Of a stretch of 64,000 bases of DNA, positions 21,887-30,879 are shown piece after piece. The stretch's first letter is position 1; each line of letters opens with the position of its first letter. Source of the DNA: Burkholderiales bacterium (GTDB lineage Bacteria; Pseudomonadota; Gammaproteobacteria; Burkholderiales; Burkholderiaceae_E); assembly GCA_003577305.1 (NCBI GenBank), contig QEVL01000007.1:225226-289225 (forward strand), in the 5' to 3' direction. The translations under genes and the position numbers were made by a program. Under the pieces are notes generated by a model. It was given only the letters and a program-made list of their open reading frames with translations. It made no database searches and was not told where the DNA came from.

Positions 21887-22098
21887 TGGAGGCGCTCTAC
21901 CTGCTCATTCCGCTCAGCCTGGCGATCATCGCGCTGGCGGCGTGGATCTTCCTGCGCATGTCGGACAGCGGACAGTTCGACGACATGGACGCGCCCGCGC
22001 ACAGCATCCTGCTCGACGAGGACCTGCCCGCTCCGATGGATATCACTCCGGAGGGTGAGGCGCCTCGGCCACACGATCCGCCGTCCCGCGATGCCTGA
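21886..22098 (+). CDS. ccoS: cbb3-type cytochrome oxidase assembly protein CcoS
   Basis: The 70-residue protein has one N-terminal membrane helix ('LYLLIPLSLAIIALAAWIFL') and then 'SGQFDDMD', the CcoS hallmark. CcoS is needed to insert cofactors into cbb3 oxidase. Its ATG shares a base with the ccoI stop, so translation is coupled. Confidence 0.92.
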   Translation: MEALYLLIPLSLAIIALAAWIFLRMSDSGQFDDMDAPAHSILLDEDLPAPMDITPEGEAPRPHDPPSRDA

Positions 22099-22128
22099 GC
22101 GCGTTACGCGCCGGGCGTCAGGCTGCAA

Positions 22129-22142
22129 TTGATCCAGCGCAA
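22129..22142 (+). promoter_or_regulatory. FNR/Anr-like binding site upstream of ccoN
   Basis: The site reads TTGAT-CCAG-CGCAA, matching the TTGAT-N4-ATCAA box at 8 of 10 defined positions (a full left half-site and CAA on the right). It is centred at 22135.5, exactly 41.5 bases before the start point implied by the -10 element at 22165-22170. That is class II geometry for activation under low oxygen, as known for ccoN genes. Confidence 0.6.
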
Positions 22143-22164
22143 GTGCTACCGTAGCGCCGCTCAC

Positions 22165-22170
22165 GATAAT
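22165..22170 (+). promoter_or_regulatory. Candidate -10 element of the ccoN promoter
   Basis: GATAAT differs from TATAAT by one base and implies a start near 22177, about 20 bases before ATG 22197. No -35 hexamer is present; the FNR-like box occupies that place, as expected for an activator-dependent promoter. Confidence 0.55.
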
Positions 22171-22196
22171 TCCGGGCGACGAATCAGGGGGATCGA

Positions 22197-23612
22197 ATGA
22201 CCTACAACTACAAGGTCGTGCGCCAGTTCGCCGTGATGACGGTGGTCTGGGGCGCGGTGGGAATGCTGGTCGGCGTGTGGATCGCGGCGCAGCTCGCGTG
22301 GCCGCAGCTGAACTTCGACATCCCGTGGATCACCTACAGCCGCCTGCGCCCGTTGCACACCAACGCGGTGATCTTCGCCTTCGGCGGCAGCGCGCTGTTC
22401 GCGACCTCGTATTTCGTGGTGCAGCGCACCTGTCAGGTGCCGCTGTTCGCGCCTCGGCTGGCTGCCTTCAGTTTCTGGGGCTGGCAGCTGGTGATCGTCG
22501 CCGCGGCCGTCACGCTGCCGCTGGGCATGTCGACCACCAAGGAGTACGCCGAGCTCGAATGGCCGATCGACGTGCTGATCGCAGCGGTCTGGGTCGCGTA
22601 CGCGATCGTCTTCTTCGGCACCATCGCGAAGCGCAAGACGCCGCACATCTACGTGGCGAACTGGTTCTTCGGCGCCTACGTGATCACGATCGCGGTGCTG
22701 CACATCGTGAACAGCGCCGCGCTGCCGGTCACCTGGACCAAATCGTATTCGGTGTACGCCGGCGTGCAGGACGCGATGGTGCAGTGGTGGTACGGGCACA
22801 ACGCAGTGGGCTTCTTCCTCACTGCCGGCTTCCTGGGAATGATGTACTACTTCATTCCGAAGCAGGCCGAGCGCCCGGTGTATTCGTACCGGCTGTCGAT
22901 CGTGCACTTCTGGGCGCTGATCTTCACCTACATGTGGGCGGGTCCGCACCACCTGCACTACACCGCGCTGCCCGACTGGGCGCAGAGCATCGGGATGGTC
23001 TTCTCGCTGATCCTGCTCGCGCCGTCCTGGGGCGGAATGATCAACGGCATCATGACCCTCTCGGGCGCCTGGCACAAGCTGCGCGACGACCCGATCCTGA
23101 AGTTCCTCGTGGTGTCGCTGTCGTTCTACGGCATGTCCACTTTCGAGGGGCCGATGATGTCGATCAAGACGGTCAACGCGCTCTCGCACTACACCGACTG
23201 GACCGTCGGACACGTGCACTCCGGCGCGCTGGGCTGGGTCGGCTTCATCACGATGGGCTCGATCTACTACCTGATGCCGCGCCTGTTCGGGCGCACGCAG
23301 ATGCACAGCGTGCGCCTCATCGAGGTGCACTTCTGGGTGGCCACCATCGGCGTGGTGCTCTACATCGCCGCGATGTGGATCGCCGGCGTGACGCAGGGCC
23401 TGATGTGGCGCGCAACCAACCCCGACGGCACGCTCACCTACGCGTTCGTCGAGTCGCTCAAGGCCACGTACCCGTACTACTACATCCGGGTGGCCGGCGG
23501 CCTGCTCTACCTCGCCGGCATGCTGATCATGCTCTACAACTGCCTGATGACGATCCGCGAGGGCAAGGCGATCGACGCCGAGGTTCCCGGGGCGGCGGTT
23601 GCGCACGCCTGA
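22197..23612 (+). CDS. ccoN: cbb3-type cytochrome c oxidase subunit I
   Basis: The 471-residue protein has about 12 membrane helices and the haem-copper ligands: '[14 protein letters not shown]' for the low-spin haem, '[17 protein letters not shown]' for CuB, '[10 protein letters not shown]' with the His pair, and '[11 protein letters not shown]' for the high-spin haem. CcoN is the catalytic core that reduces oxygen at low oxygen levels. A purine-rich ribosome site (AGGGGG) precedes ATG 22197. It lacks any N-terminal extension. Confidence 0.98.
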   Translation: MTYNYKVVRQFAVMTVVWGAVGMLVGVWIAAQLAWPQLNFDIPWITYSRLRPLHTNAVIFAFGGSALFATSYFVVQRTCQVPLFAPRLAAFSFWGWQLVIVAAAVTLPLGMSTTKEYAELEWPIDVLIAAVWVAYAIVFFGTIAKRKTPHIYVANWFFGAYVITIAVLHIVNSAALPVTWTKSYSVYAGVQDAMVQWWYGHNAVGFFLTAGFLGMMYYFIPKQAERPVYSYRLSIVHFWALIFTYMWAGPHHLHYTALPDWAQSIGMVFSLILLAPSWGGMINGIMTLSGAWHKLRDDPILKFLVVSLSFYGMSTFEGPMMSIKTVNALSHYTDWTVGHVHSGALGWVGFITMGSIYYLMPRLFGRTQMHSVRLIEVHFWVATIGVVLYIAAMWIAGVTQGLMWRATNPDGTLTYAFVESLKATYPYYYIRVAGGLLYLAGMLIMLYNCLMTIREGKAIDAEVPGAAVAHA

Positions 23613-23631
23613 GCCGCATCCGGAGACGACG

Positions 23632-24249
23632 ATGAAATACAACCATTCGCTGGTCGAGAAGAACCTGCCGCTGCTGATCGTGCTGATCATCGTGGCGATC
23701 AGCTTCGGCGGGCTGGTCGAGATCGTGCCGCTCTACTTCCAGAAATCGACCACCGAACCGGTGGCCGGCTGGAAGCCCTACGGACCGCTGGAACTCACCG
23801 GCCGCGACGTGTACATCCGCGAGGGCTGCGTGAACTGCCATTCGCAGATGATCCGGCCGTTCCGCGCCGAGACCGAGCGCTACGGTCACTACTCGGTGGC
23901 CGGCGAGTACGTCTACGACCGGCCGTTCATGTGGGGCAGCAAGCGCACCGGCCCCGATCTCGCGCGCGTGGGCGGACGCTACAGCGACGAATGGCACCGC
24001 GTGCACCTCACGAACCCGCGCGACCTCGTCCCCGAGTCGAACATGCCGGGCTACCCGTGGCTCGCGCGCGCCGCCGCCGACGACGGCACGGTGCAACGCA
24101 AGATGCAGGTGCTGCGCAGGCTCGGCCACCCGTACTCCGACGCCGAGATCGCCGATGCGCCGAAGGCGCTCGAGGACAGGACCGAGATGGACGCGCTGAT
24201 CGCCTACCTGCAGGTGCTGGGCACGTCGATCCGCAGCACCGCGCGCTGA
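23632..24249 (+). CDS. ccoO: cbb3-type cytochrome c oxidase subunit II
   Basis: The 205-residue protein has one N-terminal helix ('[20 protein letters not shown]') and one haem c site, 'CVNCHSQM', followed by '[21 protein letters not shown]', which is typical of CcoO. It passes electrons from CcoP to CcoN in the periplasm. The gene follows ccoN by 19 bases, with CGGAG as the ribosome site. Confidence 0.97.
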   Translation: MKYNHSLVEKNLPLLIVLIIVAISFGGLVEIVPLYFQKSTTEPVAGWKPYGPLELTGRDVYIREGCVNCHSQMIRPFRAETERYGHYSVAGEYVYDRPFMWGSKRTGPDLARVGGRYSDEWHRVHLTNPRDLVPESNMPGYPWLARAAADDGTVQRKMQVLRRLGHPYSDAEIADAPKALEDRTEMDALIAYLQVLGTSIRSTAR

Positions 24250-24265
24250 CGCACGCGCGGTCGCC

Positions 24266-24406
24266 ATGGACATCAACGTGCTGCGCGGAGTGGTCGCCGT
24301 GGTGAGCCTGGTGCTGTTCCTCGGCATCGTCTGGTGGGCCTACAGCCGGCACCAGAAGGCCCGCTTCGAAGAGGCGGCCAATCTGCCCTTCGTCGAGAAA
24401 GACTAG
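24266..24406 (+). CDS. ccoQ: cbb3-type oxidase small subunit CcoQ
   Basis: The 46-residue protein starts at ATG 24266 and ends with TAG 24404-24406. It consists of one membrane helix ('VVAVVSLVLFLGIVWWAY'), then 'SRHQKARFEEAANLPFVEKD', which is a typical CcoQ ending. CcoQ stabilises the oxidase. It is flanked by ccoO (16 bases) and ccoP (23 bases, with an AAACGGAG ribosome site for ccoP). Confidence 0.93.
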   Translation: MDINVLRGVVAVVSLVLFLGIVWWAYSRHQKARFEEAANLPFVEKD

Positions 24407-24429
24407 AAAGAGAAACGGAGCAACCCGAC

Positions 24430-25356
24430 ATGGCCGACTTCACCAGCCCCGGCTGGAGCCTCTACATCTCGATCATCACCCTGGTGTCGATCGCGTTCTG
24501 CATCTGGCTGGCGCTGGTGCTCTCGCGAGGCCGCACGCCCGGCACCCAGGTCGGCACCACCGGGCACAGCTGGGACGAGACGCTCGAGGAATACAACAAC
24601 CCGCTGCCGCGCTGGTGGCTGTGGCTGTTCATGATCACCTGTGCGTTCGCGCTCGCCTACCTCGTGCTGTATCCGGGGCTGGGCACCTGGCAGGGCGTGC
24701 TCGGCTGGAGCCAGAAGAGCCAGTACGAACGCGAGGTCGCGCGCGTCGACGAGGTGGTCGAGCCGCTGTTCGCCAGATATCTCGCGCAGGACATCCCGAC
24801 GGTTGCCGCCGAGCCGCAGGCGCGCGAAATCGGCGAGCGCATGTATCTCACCTACTGCGTGCAGTGCCACGGTTCGAACGCGCGCGGCAGCCGCGGCTTT
24901 CCGAATCTCACCGACAAGGACTGGCTCTGGGGCGGCGATCCCGAGACGATCGTTGCCACGATCACCGCCGGGCGCCAGGGCGTGATGCCTGCGCTGGGCG
25001 CCGCCGTCGGTTCGGCCGACGACGTCGAGAACCTGGCCAACTACGTGCTGTCGTTGTCCGACAGCGGCCACGACGCAGCGCGCGCCGCGCTGGGCAAGCC
25101 GAAGTTCACTTCCGCCGGATGCATCGCCTGCCACGGCGTCGACGGCAAGGGCAATCCGGCGCTGGGCGCGCCGAACCTCACCGACAAGACCTGGCTCTAC
25201 GGCGGGGGCATCGCCACGATCACCGAGGCGATCGTCAAGGGTCGCAGCAACCAGATGCCGGCGTTCGGCGAGATGCTGGGCAAGGGCAAGGTGCACCTGC
25301 TCGCGGCCTACGTATGGGGGCTGTCGAACCGCCCCGACGGGTCCGGACAGCGTTGA
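24430..25356 (+). CDS. ccoP: cbb3-type cytochrome c oxidase subunit III, di-haem
   Basis: The 308-residue protein has two N-terminal helices, with 'GHSWDETLEEYNNPLPRWW' between them, and two haem c sites, 'CVQCHG' around residue 145 and 'CIACHG' around 235. CcoP takes electrons from soluble cytochromes. Two repeats of 'LTDK.W..GG' mark the paired cytochrome domains. Its stop overlaps the ccoG start. Confidence 0.97.
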   Translation: MADFTSPGWSLYISIITLVSIAFCIWLALVLSRGRTPGTQVGTTGHSWDETLEEYNNPLPRWWLWLFMITCAFALAYLVLYPGLGTWQGVLGWSQKSQYEREVARVDEVVEPLFARYLAQDIPTVAAEPQAREIGERMYLTYCVQCHGSNARGSRGFPNLTDKDWLWGGDPETIVATITAGRQGVMPALGAAVGSADDVENLANYVLSLSDSGHDAARAALGKPKFTSAGCIACHGVDGKGNPALGAPNLTDKTWLYGGGIATITEAIVKGRSNQMPAFGEMLGKGKVHLLAAYVWGLSNRPDGSGQR

Positions 25357-26768
25357 ACGCTCCCGCGCCATCCCCGGGCGGCGCCGGCCCCGACGTCGAG
25401 GTCGCCCTCTACGAGGTCCGCCGCAAGATCTACCCGCGCGCGGTCAGCGGCTGGTTCGCGGGCTGGCGCTGGGCGATGGTCTGGCTCACCCAGCTGGTCT
25501 TCTACGGGCTGCCCTGGCTGCACTGGGGCAACCGGCCCGCAGTGCTGTTCGACCTCGAGGCGCGCCGCTTCTACCTGTTCGGCGCCGTCCTGTATCCGCA
25601 GGACTTCATCTACCTGACCGGACTGCTGGTGATCTCGGCACTCGGGCTGTTCCTGTTCACTGCGGTGGCGGGGCGGCTCTGGTGCGGCTACGCGTGCCCC
25701 CAGACCGTCTACACCGAGATCTTCATGTGGATCGAGCGGCACATCGAGGGCGATCGCGCGCAGCGCATGAAACTCGACCGCGCCCCGATGAGCGCCTCGA
25801 AGTTCGCCCGCAAGGCCGCCAAGCACCTGCTCTGGGTGGCGGTCGCGCTCTGGACGGGCATCTCCTTCGTCGGCTACTTCACGCCGATCCGCGAACTGCT
25901 CGGCGACCTGCTCACGCTGTCGACCGGCCCCTGGCAGACCTTCTGGGTGCTGTTCTACGGCTTCGCCACCTGGGGCAACGCCGGCTTCATGCGCGAGCAG
26001 GTCTGCAAGTACATGTGTCCGTACGCGCGCTTCCAGAGCGCGATGTTCGACAAGGACACGATGATCATCACCTACGATCCCGGGCGCGGCGAGCCGCGCG
26101 GTGCGCGCTCGCGCAAGGCCGACCCGAAGGCGCTCGGCCTGGGCGACTGCGTCGACTGCGAAATCTGCGTGCACGTGTGTCCGACCGGCATCGACATCCG
26201 CAAGGGCCTGCAGTACGAATGCATCGGCTGCGCCGCCTGCATCGACGGCTGCAACCAGGTGATGGACCGGATGGGATACCCGCGCGGCCTGATCCGCTAC
26301 ACCACCGAGAACGCGCTGGCGATGAAGCTCGATCGGCGCGCGATCCTGCGCCGGGTGCTGCGGCCGCGGGTACTCGTGTACAGCGCGATCCTGCTGGCGG
26401 TGACGGTGGCGCTCTTCGGGCACCTGGCGCTGCGTGCGCCGATCAAGGCGGACGTGATCCGCGACAGCGCGCTCGGCCGCGAAGTGGAAGAAGGCATGAT
26501 CGAGAACGGCTATCGGCTGCAGATCATCAACCCGTCCGAGCAGCCGCGCAGGTTCGTCGTCACGGTGAGCGGCATCGACACGATCTTCGTGGCCGGCGAA
26601 TCGCAGTTCGAGGTCGGGCCGGCAGGCGTGCGCATGGTGCCGGTTGCGGTGCGCGTGAAGCCGGGCCACGGCAACCCGGGCAGCAACAAGGTATCGTTCC
26701 ACGTCCAGGCGGTCGACGACGCCGCGGTCGCCGCCGACGCCCGTTCCACCTTCTTCGTACCGCGCTGA
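25353..26768 (+). CDS. ccoG: cbb3 oxidase accessory protein CcoG (polyferredoxin)
   Basis: The 471-residue membrane protein has 'WCGYACPQTVYTEIF', 'CKYMCPYARFQ' and two [4Fe-4S] motifs ('CVDCEICVHVCP', 'CIGCAACIDGCN'), followed by a C-terminal immunoglobulin-like domain. CcoG/RdxA reduces copper during cbb3 assembly. The start is inferred as TTG 25353, overlapping the ccoP stop as TTGA, since no ATG or GTG occurs before the conserved 'VALYEVRRKIYPR'. This fits the coupling seen elsewhere in the locus. Confidence 0.93.
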   Translation: MNAPAPSPGGAGPDVEVALYEVRRKIYPRAVSGWFAGWRWAMVWLTQLVFYGLPWLHWGNRPAVLFDLEARRFYLFGAVLYPQDFIYLTGLLVISALGLFLFTAVAGRLWCGYACPQTVYTEIFMWIERHIEGDRAQRMKLDRAPMSASKFARKAAKHLLWVAVALWTGISFVGYFTPIRELLGDLLTLSTGPWQTFWVLFYGFATWGNAGFMREQVCKYMCPYARFQSAMFDKDTMIITYDPGRGEPRGARSRKADPKALGLGDCVDCEICVHVCPTGIDIRKGLQYECIGCAACIDGCNQVMDRMGYPRGLIRYTTENALAMKLDRRAILRRVLRPRVLVYSAILLAVTVALFGHLALRAPIKADVIRDSALGREVEEGMIENGYRLQIINPSEQPRRFVVTVSGIDTIFVAGESQFEVGPAGVRMVPVAVRVKPGHGNPGSNKVSFHVQAVDDAAVAADARSTFFVPR

Positions 26769-26772
26769 GCCG

Positions 26773-27288
26773 ATGAGCACCACGATGACGAACGCGCAGG
26801 CCCCCTGGTACCGGCACCGCTGGCCATGGCTGCTTGCGCTCGGCCCGGCCGCGGCGCTGATCGGCGGCGTCTTCACTTTCTGGCTGGCCGCCACCACCGC
26901 CGACTCGATGGTGGTCGACGACTACTATCGCGAGGGCAGGGCGATCAACCAGCAGCTGGCGCGCGATCGCCAGGCGAGCGCACTCGGCCTGCAGGCGACG
27001 CTGTCGGCGCCCGATGGCGCGACGATCGCGCTGACGCTCGGCGCGGTGCGCGGCACCGGCTGGCCGGCGCAGCTCACGCTGCGCGTCATTCACGCCACCC
27101 GCGCCGAGCTCGATGCGACCTATCTGCTGCGGCACGTCGGCGGCGGCGCCTACCGCGCCGACGGCGCGCTGCCGGTCGGCGGTCACTGGCTGGTGCAGCT
27201 CGAAGACCCCGCGCGCAGCTGGCGGCTGGTCGAACCGGCGGTCACGCGCTTCGACGCACCCATCCTGCTGGGAGCGGCCCGGCCATGA
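26773..27288 (+). CDS. ccoH: FixH/CcoH family cbb3 assembly protein
   Basis: The 171-residue protein has an N-terminal helix ('WPWLLALGPAAALIGGVFTFWLA'-type segment at residues 18-40), then 'DDYYREGRAINQQLARD', the FixH signature, and a periplasmic beta domain. CcoH stays bound to the cbb3 oxidase and helps assembly. It starts 4 bases after ccoG and overlaps the next gene by four bases. Confidence 0.9.
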   Translation: MSTTMTNAQAPWYRHRWPWLLALGPAAALIGGVFTFWLAATTADSMVVDDYYREGRAINQQLARDRQASALGLQATLSAPDGATIALTLGAVRGTGWPAQLTLRVIHATRAELDATYLLRHVGGGAYRADGALPVGGHWLVQLEDPARSWRLVEPAVTRFDAPILLGAARP

Positions 27289-27581
27289 GCGTGGCACCTC
27301 CCCCCTCCGGGCGCGCGACGACGCCCGAAGATCGCCCTCGAGCCGGCCAGCGCAGGCTCGGCCGGATCATGATGCAGGTGTTCTGGCCGGCGTTCCTGAT
27401 GGCGATCGTCGCCGAAGGCGTGCTGTTCTCGGTGGTCGATCCGCAGGAACTCGCCAGCCTCGGCCTGCCCCTGGCCAGCAGTCGCGAGGCCGCATACACA
27501 CTCGGCTTCTTCGTTTTCTGGGCACTGTTCGCCTGCTCCAGCGGCATGACCTACCTGCTCAGCCACGGCATGCGCGAGTGA
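27285..27581 (+). CDS. Small membrane protein of the cbb3 locus, function unknown
   Basis: The 98-residue protein starts at ATG 27285, overlapping ccoH as ATGA. After a charged 28-residue leader it has two membrane helices ('MQVFWPAFLMAIVAEGVLFSV' region, residues 30-50, and 'YTLGFFVFWALFACSSGMTYLL' region). I do not recognise a named family. Coupling to ccoH makes a role in cbb3 assembly or stability likely. Confidence 0.75.
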   Translation: MSVAPPPSGRATTPEDRPRAGQRRLGRIMMQVFWPAFLMAIVAEGVLFSVVDPQELASLGLPLASSREAAYTLGFFVFWALFACSSGMTYLLSHGMRE

Positions 27582-27792
27582 ACCGGCGCCTGGTGGCGCC
27601 TGGCGCAGCACGCCGCTCCGGTCGCTGCGCGAACCAGGTCGCGGGCCTGGAAGAAACGCGCCGCCCACGATCGCCCGCCGATGCGTGCGCTGGCGCGCGC
27701 AGCGGCATCGCCGCAAGAGGGGATTCGGGATCGGCAGATCGTCGGCCGGACGGAGTCGATTATCCTATGGCCCGCAAAACGGAGCCCCATTC
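27582..27792. other. Intergenic region before the MaoC gene
   Basis: Apart from the hairpin at its left end, the 211-base gap shows only a TATCCT (27761-27766), which could be a -10 element for the MaoC gene. No -35 partner or small gene stands out. Confidence 0.3.
27585..27600 (+). terminator. Candidate hairpin after the cbb3 operon
   Basis: Two GGCGCC arms flank a TGGT loop, three bases after the last stop of the cbb3 locus. There is no T-tract, so it is at best a weak terminator or an mRNA 3'-end protector. Confidence 0.35.
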
Positions 27793-28263
27793 ATGACCGT
27801 TCCCTACAAGGAGCGTTACTTCGAGGACTTCAGGCCCGGAGAGGTGATCGAGTTCGGCGACTACCTCGTCACCGAGCAGGAGATCCTCGAATACGCGCGG
27901 CGCTACGATCCGCAGCCCTTTCACGTGGACCACAAGGCGGCGGCCGAATCGATCTTCGGCGGCCTGATCGCGAGCGGCTGGATGACCGGCAGCATCATGA
28001 TGCGGCTGCTCGTCGACCACTTCATCTCGCCGGCGTCGAGCATGGGTTCGCCCGGCGTCGACGAGGTGCGCTGGCTGCGGCCGGTGCGCCCTGGCGACCG
28101 CCTGCGGGTGCGCCTGACGATCATCGAGACGAAACGCTCGCAGAGCAAGCCCGACCGCGGCATCGTGCGGGTGCAGCAGGAAATGATCAACCAGCGCGGC
28201 GAGACCGTGATGAGCCTGCGCGGGATGAGCCTGTCGAAGTGCCGCGCCCCCGAGCCGGCCTGA
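27793..28263 (+). CDS. MaoC family hydratase
   Basis: The 156-residue hot-dog fold protein has the hydratase-2 motif 'YDPQPFHVDHKAAAESIFGG' followed by 'LIASGWMT', with the catalytic-type Asp and His. It resembles (R)-specific enoyl-CoA hydratases, which act on acyl-CoAs. It stands alone on the plus strand. Its last 77 bases overlap the convergent amidase frame. Confidence 0.87.
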   Translation: MTVPYKERYFEDFRPGEVIEFGDYLVTEQEILEYARRYDPQPFHVDHKAAAESIFGGLIASGWMTGSIMMRLLVDHFISPASSMGSPGVDEVRWLRPVRPGDRLRVRLTIIETKRSQSKPDRGIVRVQQEMINQRGETVMSLRGMSLSKCRAPEPA

Positions 28264-29695
28264 GAGGGTGTGAAGCAATCGGCCGCTCCCGTCTTGCACG
28301 CCAGGGCTGCGGCCAGGGCCGCTGCGCCGGACGCAGCTGTTCGAGCAGGCGCGCCAGCCTCATCACGCCGAGGTCGTCGAAGCGCCGGCCCACGAGTTGC
28401 ACGCCCACGGGCAGGCCCTCCGCGGTGAAATCCCAGTTGATCGAAGCCGCCGGCTGCTCGCTCATGTTCCAGGCGACGGTGAACGCGATGTGCGGCAGCG
28501 CGTCGTGCGGATCGTTGCCCGGGCACGCCGACTCGGCCTCGTAAGGCAGGATCGGCGAAGTCGGCGAGAGCAGGTAGTCGAAACGGGCAGTGGCGCGCAC
28601 CGCCGCCTCGCGCATCGCCATCAGCCGGGTGTACGCGGTCATCACGTCGGCGCCGCTGAACGATCCGGCGCGCCAGCTGCACCACTCGACGACGAACGGC
28701 AGCACTTTCGAGCGCACCGCCTGCGGCATCGCGGCGACGTCGTTGAACGAACGCGCCTCGAAGAACACCTCGAAGCCCTCGAGCATCTCCGCTGTCAGGA
28801 ACGGGCGCACCGGCTCGACGATCGCGCCCGCGGCCTCGAGCGCCCGGGCCGCCGCCTCGCAGGCCGCGACGACCACCGGATGCGGCGGCAGGCCGGCCCC
28901 GATTTCGGGCAGCACGCCTATGCGCAGCCGCCTGGCGTCCAGCCCCTCGAGCCGCGCCGCGTAGTCGGCGGGCTGGTAGGGCAGGCTCATGAAGTCGCGC
29001 TCGTCGGGCCGCGCGAGCACCTCCATCAGCAGCGCCGCGTCGCGCACGGTGCGCGTCATCGGGCCGGCGACGCGGCCCATGTACGGCGGATCGATCGGCA
29101 CCCGGCCGAGGCTGGGCTTGAGCGCGAACAGGCCGCAGTGCGTGGCCGGCAGGCGCACCGAACCGCCGATGTCGGTGCCCACGTGCAGCGGCCCGTAGCC
29201 CGCGGCCGCTGCCGCACCGGCGCCCGACGAGGAGCCGGAGGTGTTGCGGTCGAGTCGCCACGGATTGCGCGTCACGCCGTGGATCGACGACAGGCCCGAG
29301 GACAGCATGCCGAAGTCCGGCATCGTCGTCTTGCCCACGATGATGCAGCCGGCCTCGCGCACGCGCGCGCTGGGCGGCGCATCGGCCGGCCTGGGCGCGA
29401 GATCGGATGCCGCAGTGCCCAGCGGCGCCGGATCGCCCTTCGTGTAGAGGTTCTCCTTCAGCGTCACCGGCACCCCGTCGATCGGCGACAGTGGCCGGCC
29501 GGCGCGCCAGCGCGCCTCGGCGTCGCGGGCCGCCGCGAGCGCTGCGTCGCGATGCACCAGGTACATCGCGTTGATCAGCGGCTCGCAGGCGTCGATGCGC
29601 TCGAGCACCGCGCGCAGCACATCGACCGGCGACAGTTCGCCGCCGCGGAACGCTTCGGCCAGCTTCGCTGCACTCCAGTCGGCGATCGATTCCAT
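28187..29695 (-). CDS. Amidase signature family protein
   Basis: The 502-residue protein has the Ser-cisSer-Lys set: Lys in 'VPVTLKENLYTKGDPA', and the Ser residues in 'NTSGSSSGAGAAAAAGYGP' and 'GTDIGGSVRLPA'. It hydrolyses amides; the substrate is not evident, and no gatB or gatC is nearby. Homology ends around 'RPAQRPWPQPW', and the final 37 or so residues are Arg/Ser-rich and read antisense through the end of the MaoC gene, so the C-terminal tail is probably a run-on. It starts 2 bases after the dgt stop. Confidence 0.87.
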   Translation of the reverse strand: MESIADWSAAKLAEAFRGGELSPVDVLRAVLERIDACEPLINAMYLVHRDAALAAARDAEARWRAGRPLSPIDGVPVTLKENLYTKGDPAPLGTAASDLAPRPADAPPSARVREAGCIIVGKTTMPDFGMLSSGLSSIHGVTRNPWRLDRNTSGSSSGAGAAAAAGYGPLHVGTDIGGSVRLPATHCGLFALKPSLGRVPIDPPYMGRVAGPMTRTVRDAALLMEVLARPDERDFMSLPYQPADYAARLEGLDARRLRIGVLPEIGAGLPPHPVVVAACEAAARALEAAGAIVEPVRPFLTAEMLEGFEVFFEARSFNDVAAMPQAVRSKVLPFVVEWCSWRAGSFSGADVMTAYTRLMAMREAAVRATARFDYLLSPTSPILPYEAESACPGNDPHDALPHIAFTVAWNMSEQPAASINWDFTAEGLPVGVQLVGRRFDDLGVMRLARLLEQLRPAQRPWPQPWRARRERPIASHPLRPARGRGTSTGSSRAGSSRSRRAG

Positions 29696-29697
29696 CG

Positions 29698-30873
29698 CTA
29701 GTCAACAGCCTCGGAACAGGCCAGTTCGGGCGGCGGCTCGCCGGTCAGCCGCGCGTGCTCGCGCAGCGCGAACCGGTCGGTCATGCCGGCGATGTAGTCG
29801 GCGACCGCCCGCATGCCGATTGCCTGGACGCGCTCGCGGTGCTCGGCCGGCAGCTGCGACGGATCGGCGGCATACGCGTCGAACAGCCGGCGCACGACGC
29901 CGCGGGCGCGCCCCATCGCCTCGTCGACCCGCGGGTGGCGGTACAGCCCGGCGTGCAGGAAGCGCTTCAGCTGCGCCGAGCGCTCGCGCATCGCGGAGGA
30001 AAAGGCCACCAGCGGCGGCGCGGCGCGCACTTCGTCGAGCGAAGCCGGCGCCGCGGCTTCGATCCGCCGGCGCGACTCGGCAATCAGGTCGACCACCAGG
30101 TCGTCGATCATCCTGCGGATGGTCTCGTGCACCAGGCGCCTGCCCGAGACGCCGGGGTGCAGTCGTTCGACGGTGCGGCGATGACCGGCGAACAGCTCGA
30201 TGCGGTCGAGCTGCCCGAGGCGCAGCAGGCCCGAGCGCAGGCCGTCGTCGACGTCGTGGTTGTTGTAGGCGATCTCGTCGGCGAGGTTGGCCACCTGTGC
30301 CTCGAGCGAGGGCTGGCGCCGCTGCAGGAAGCGCTCGCCCGGTTCGCCGAGCGTACGCGCGTCCTCGAGGCGGCAGTGCTTCAGGATGCCTTCGCGTGTC
30401 TCGAAGCACAGGTTCAGTCCGTCGAAGGCCGCATAGCGCTGTTCGAGTTCGTCGACGACCCGCAGCGACTGCAGGTTGTGCTCGAAGCCGCCGTGCGCGC
30501 GCATGCACTCGTGCAGGGCATCCTGGCCGGCGTGGCCGAACGGCGTGTGGCCGAGGTCGTGCGCCAGCGCAATCGCCTCGATCAGGTCTTCGTTCAGGCC
30601 GAGGTTGCGCCCGATCGAACGGCCGATCTGCGCCACTTCGATCGAATGCGTGAGCCGGGTGCGGAACAGGTCGCCCTCGTGGTTCACGAAGACCTGCGTC
30701 TTGTATTCGAGCCGTCGAAAGGCGGTGCAGTGAACGATGCGGTCGCGGTCGCGCTGGAACTCGCTGCGCGTGCCCGCTCGCGGCTCGCAATGGCGCCGGC
30801 CGCGGCTGGCCGCCGGATCGGCCGCCCAGGGTGCGAGCGCTGCGGGCGCGCGCGTCCAGGCGCTGTTGTCCAT
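29698..30873 (-). CDS. dgt: Deoxyguanosinetriphosphate triphosphohydrolase-like HD protein
   Basis: The 391-residue protein has the HD metal motif in '[18 protein letters not shown]', an upstream '[17 protein letters not shown]' and a later '[15 protein letters not shown]', as in the Dgt family. Such enzymes cleave dNTPs to nucleosides and tripolyphosphate. It lies 6 bases after aroB, the usual betaproteobacterial order. Confidence 0.93.
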   Translation of the reverse strand: MDNSAWTRAPAALAPWAADPAASRGRRHCEPRAGTRSEFQRDRDRIVHCTAFRRLEYKTQVFVNHEGDLFRTRLTHSIEVAQIGRSIGRNLGLNEDLIEAIALAHDLGHTPFGHAGQDALHECMRAHGGFEHNLQSLRVVDELEQRYAAFDGLNLCFETREGILKHCRLEDARTLGEPGERFLQRRQPSLEAQVANLADEIAYNNHDVDDGLRSGLLRLGQLDRIELFAGHRRTVERLHPGVSGRRLVHETIRRMIDDLVVDLIAESRRRIEAAAPASLDEVRAAPPLVAFSSAMRERSAQLKRFLHAGLYRHPRVDEAMGRARGVVRRLFDAYAADPSQLPAEHRERVQAIGMRAVADYIAGMTDRFALREHARLTGEPPPELACSEAVD

Positions 30874-30879
30874 CGGCTC

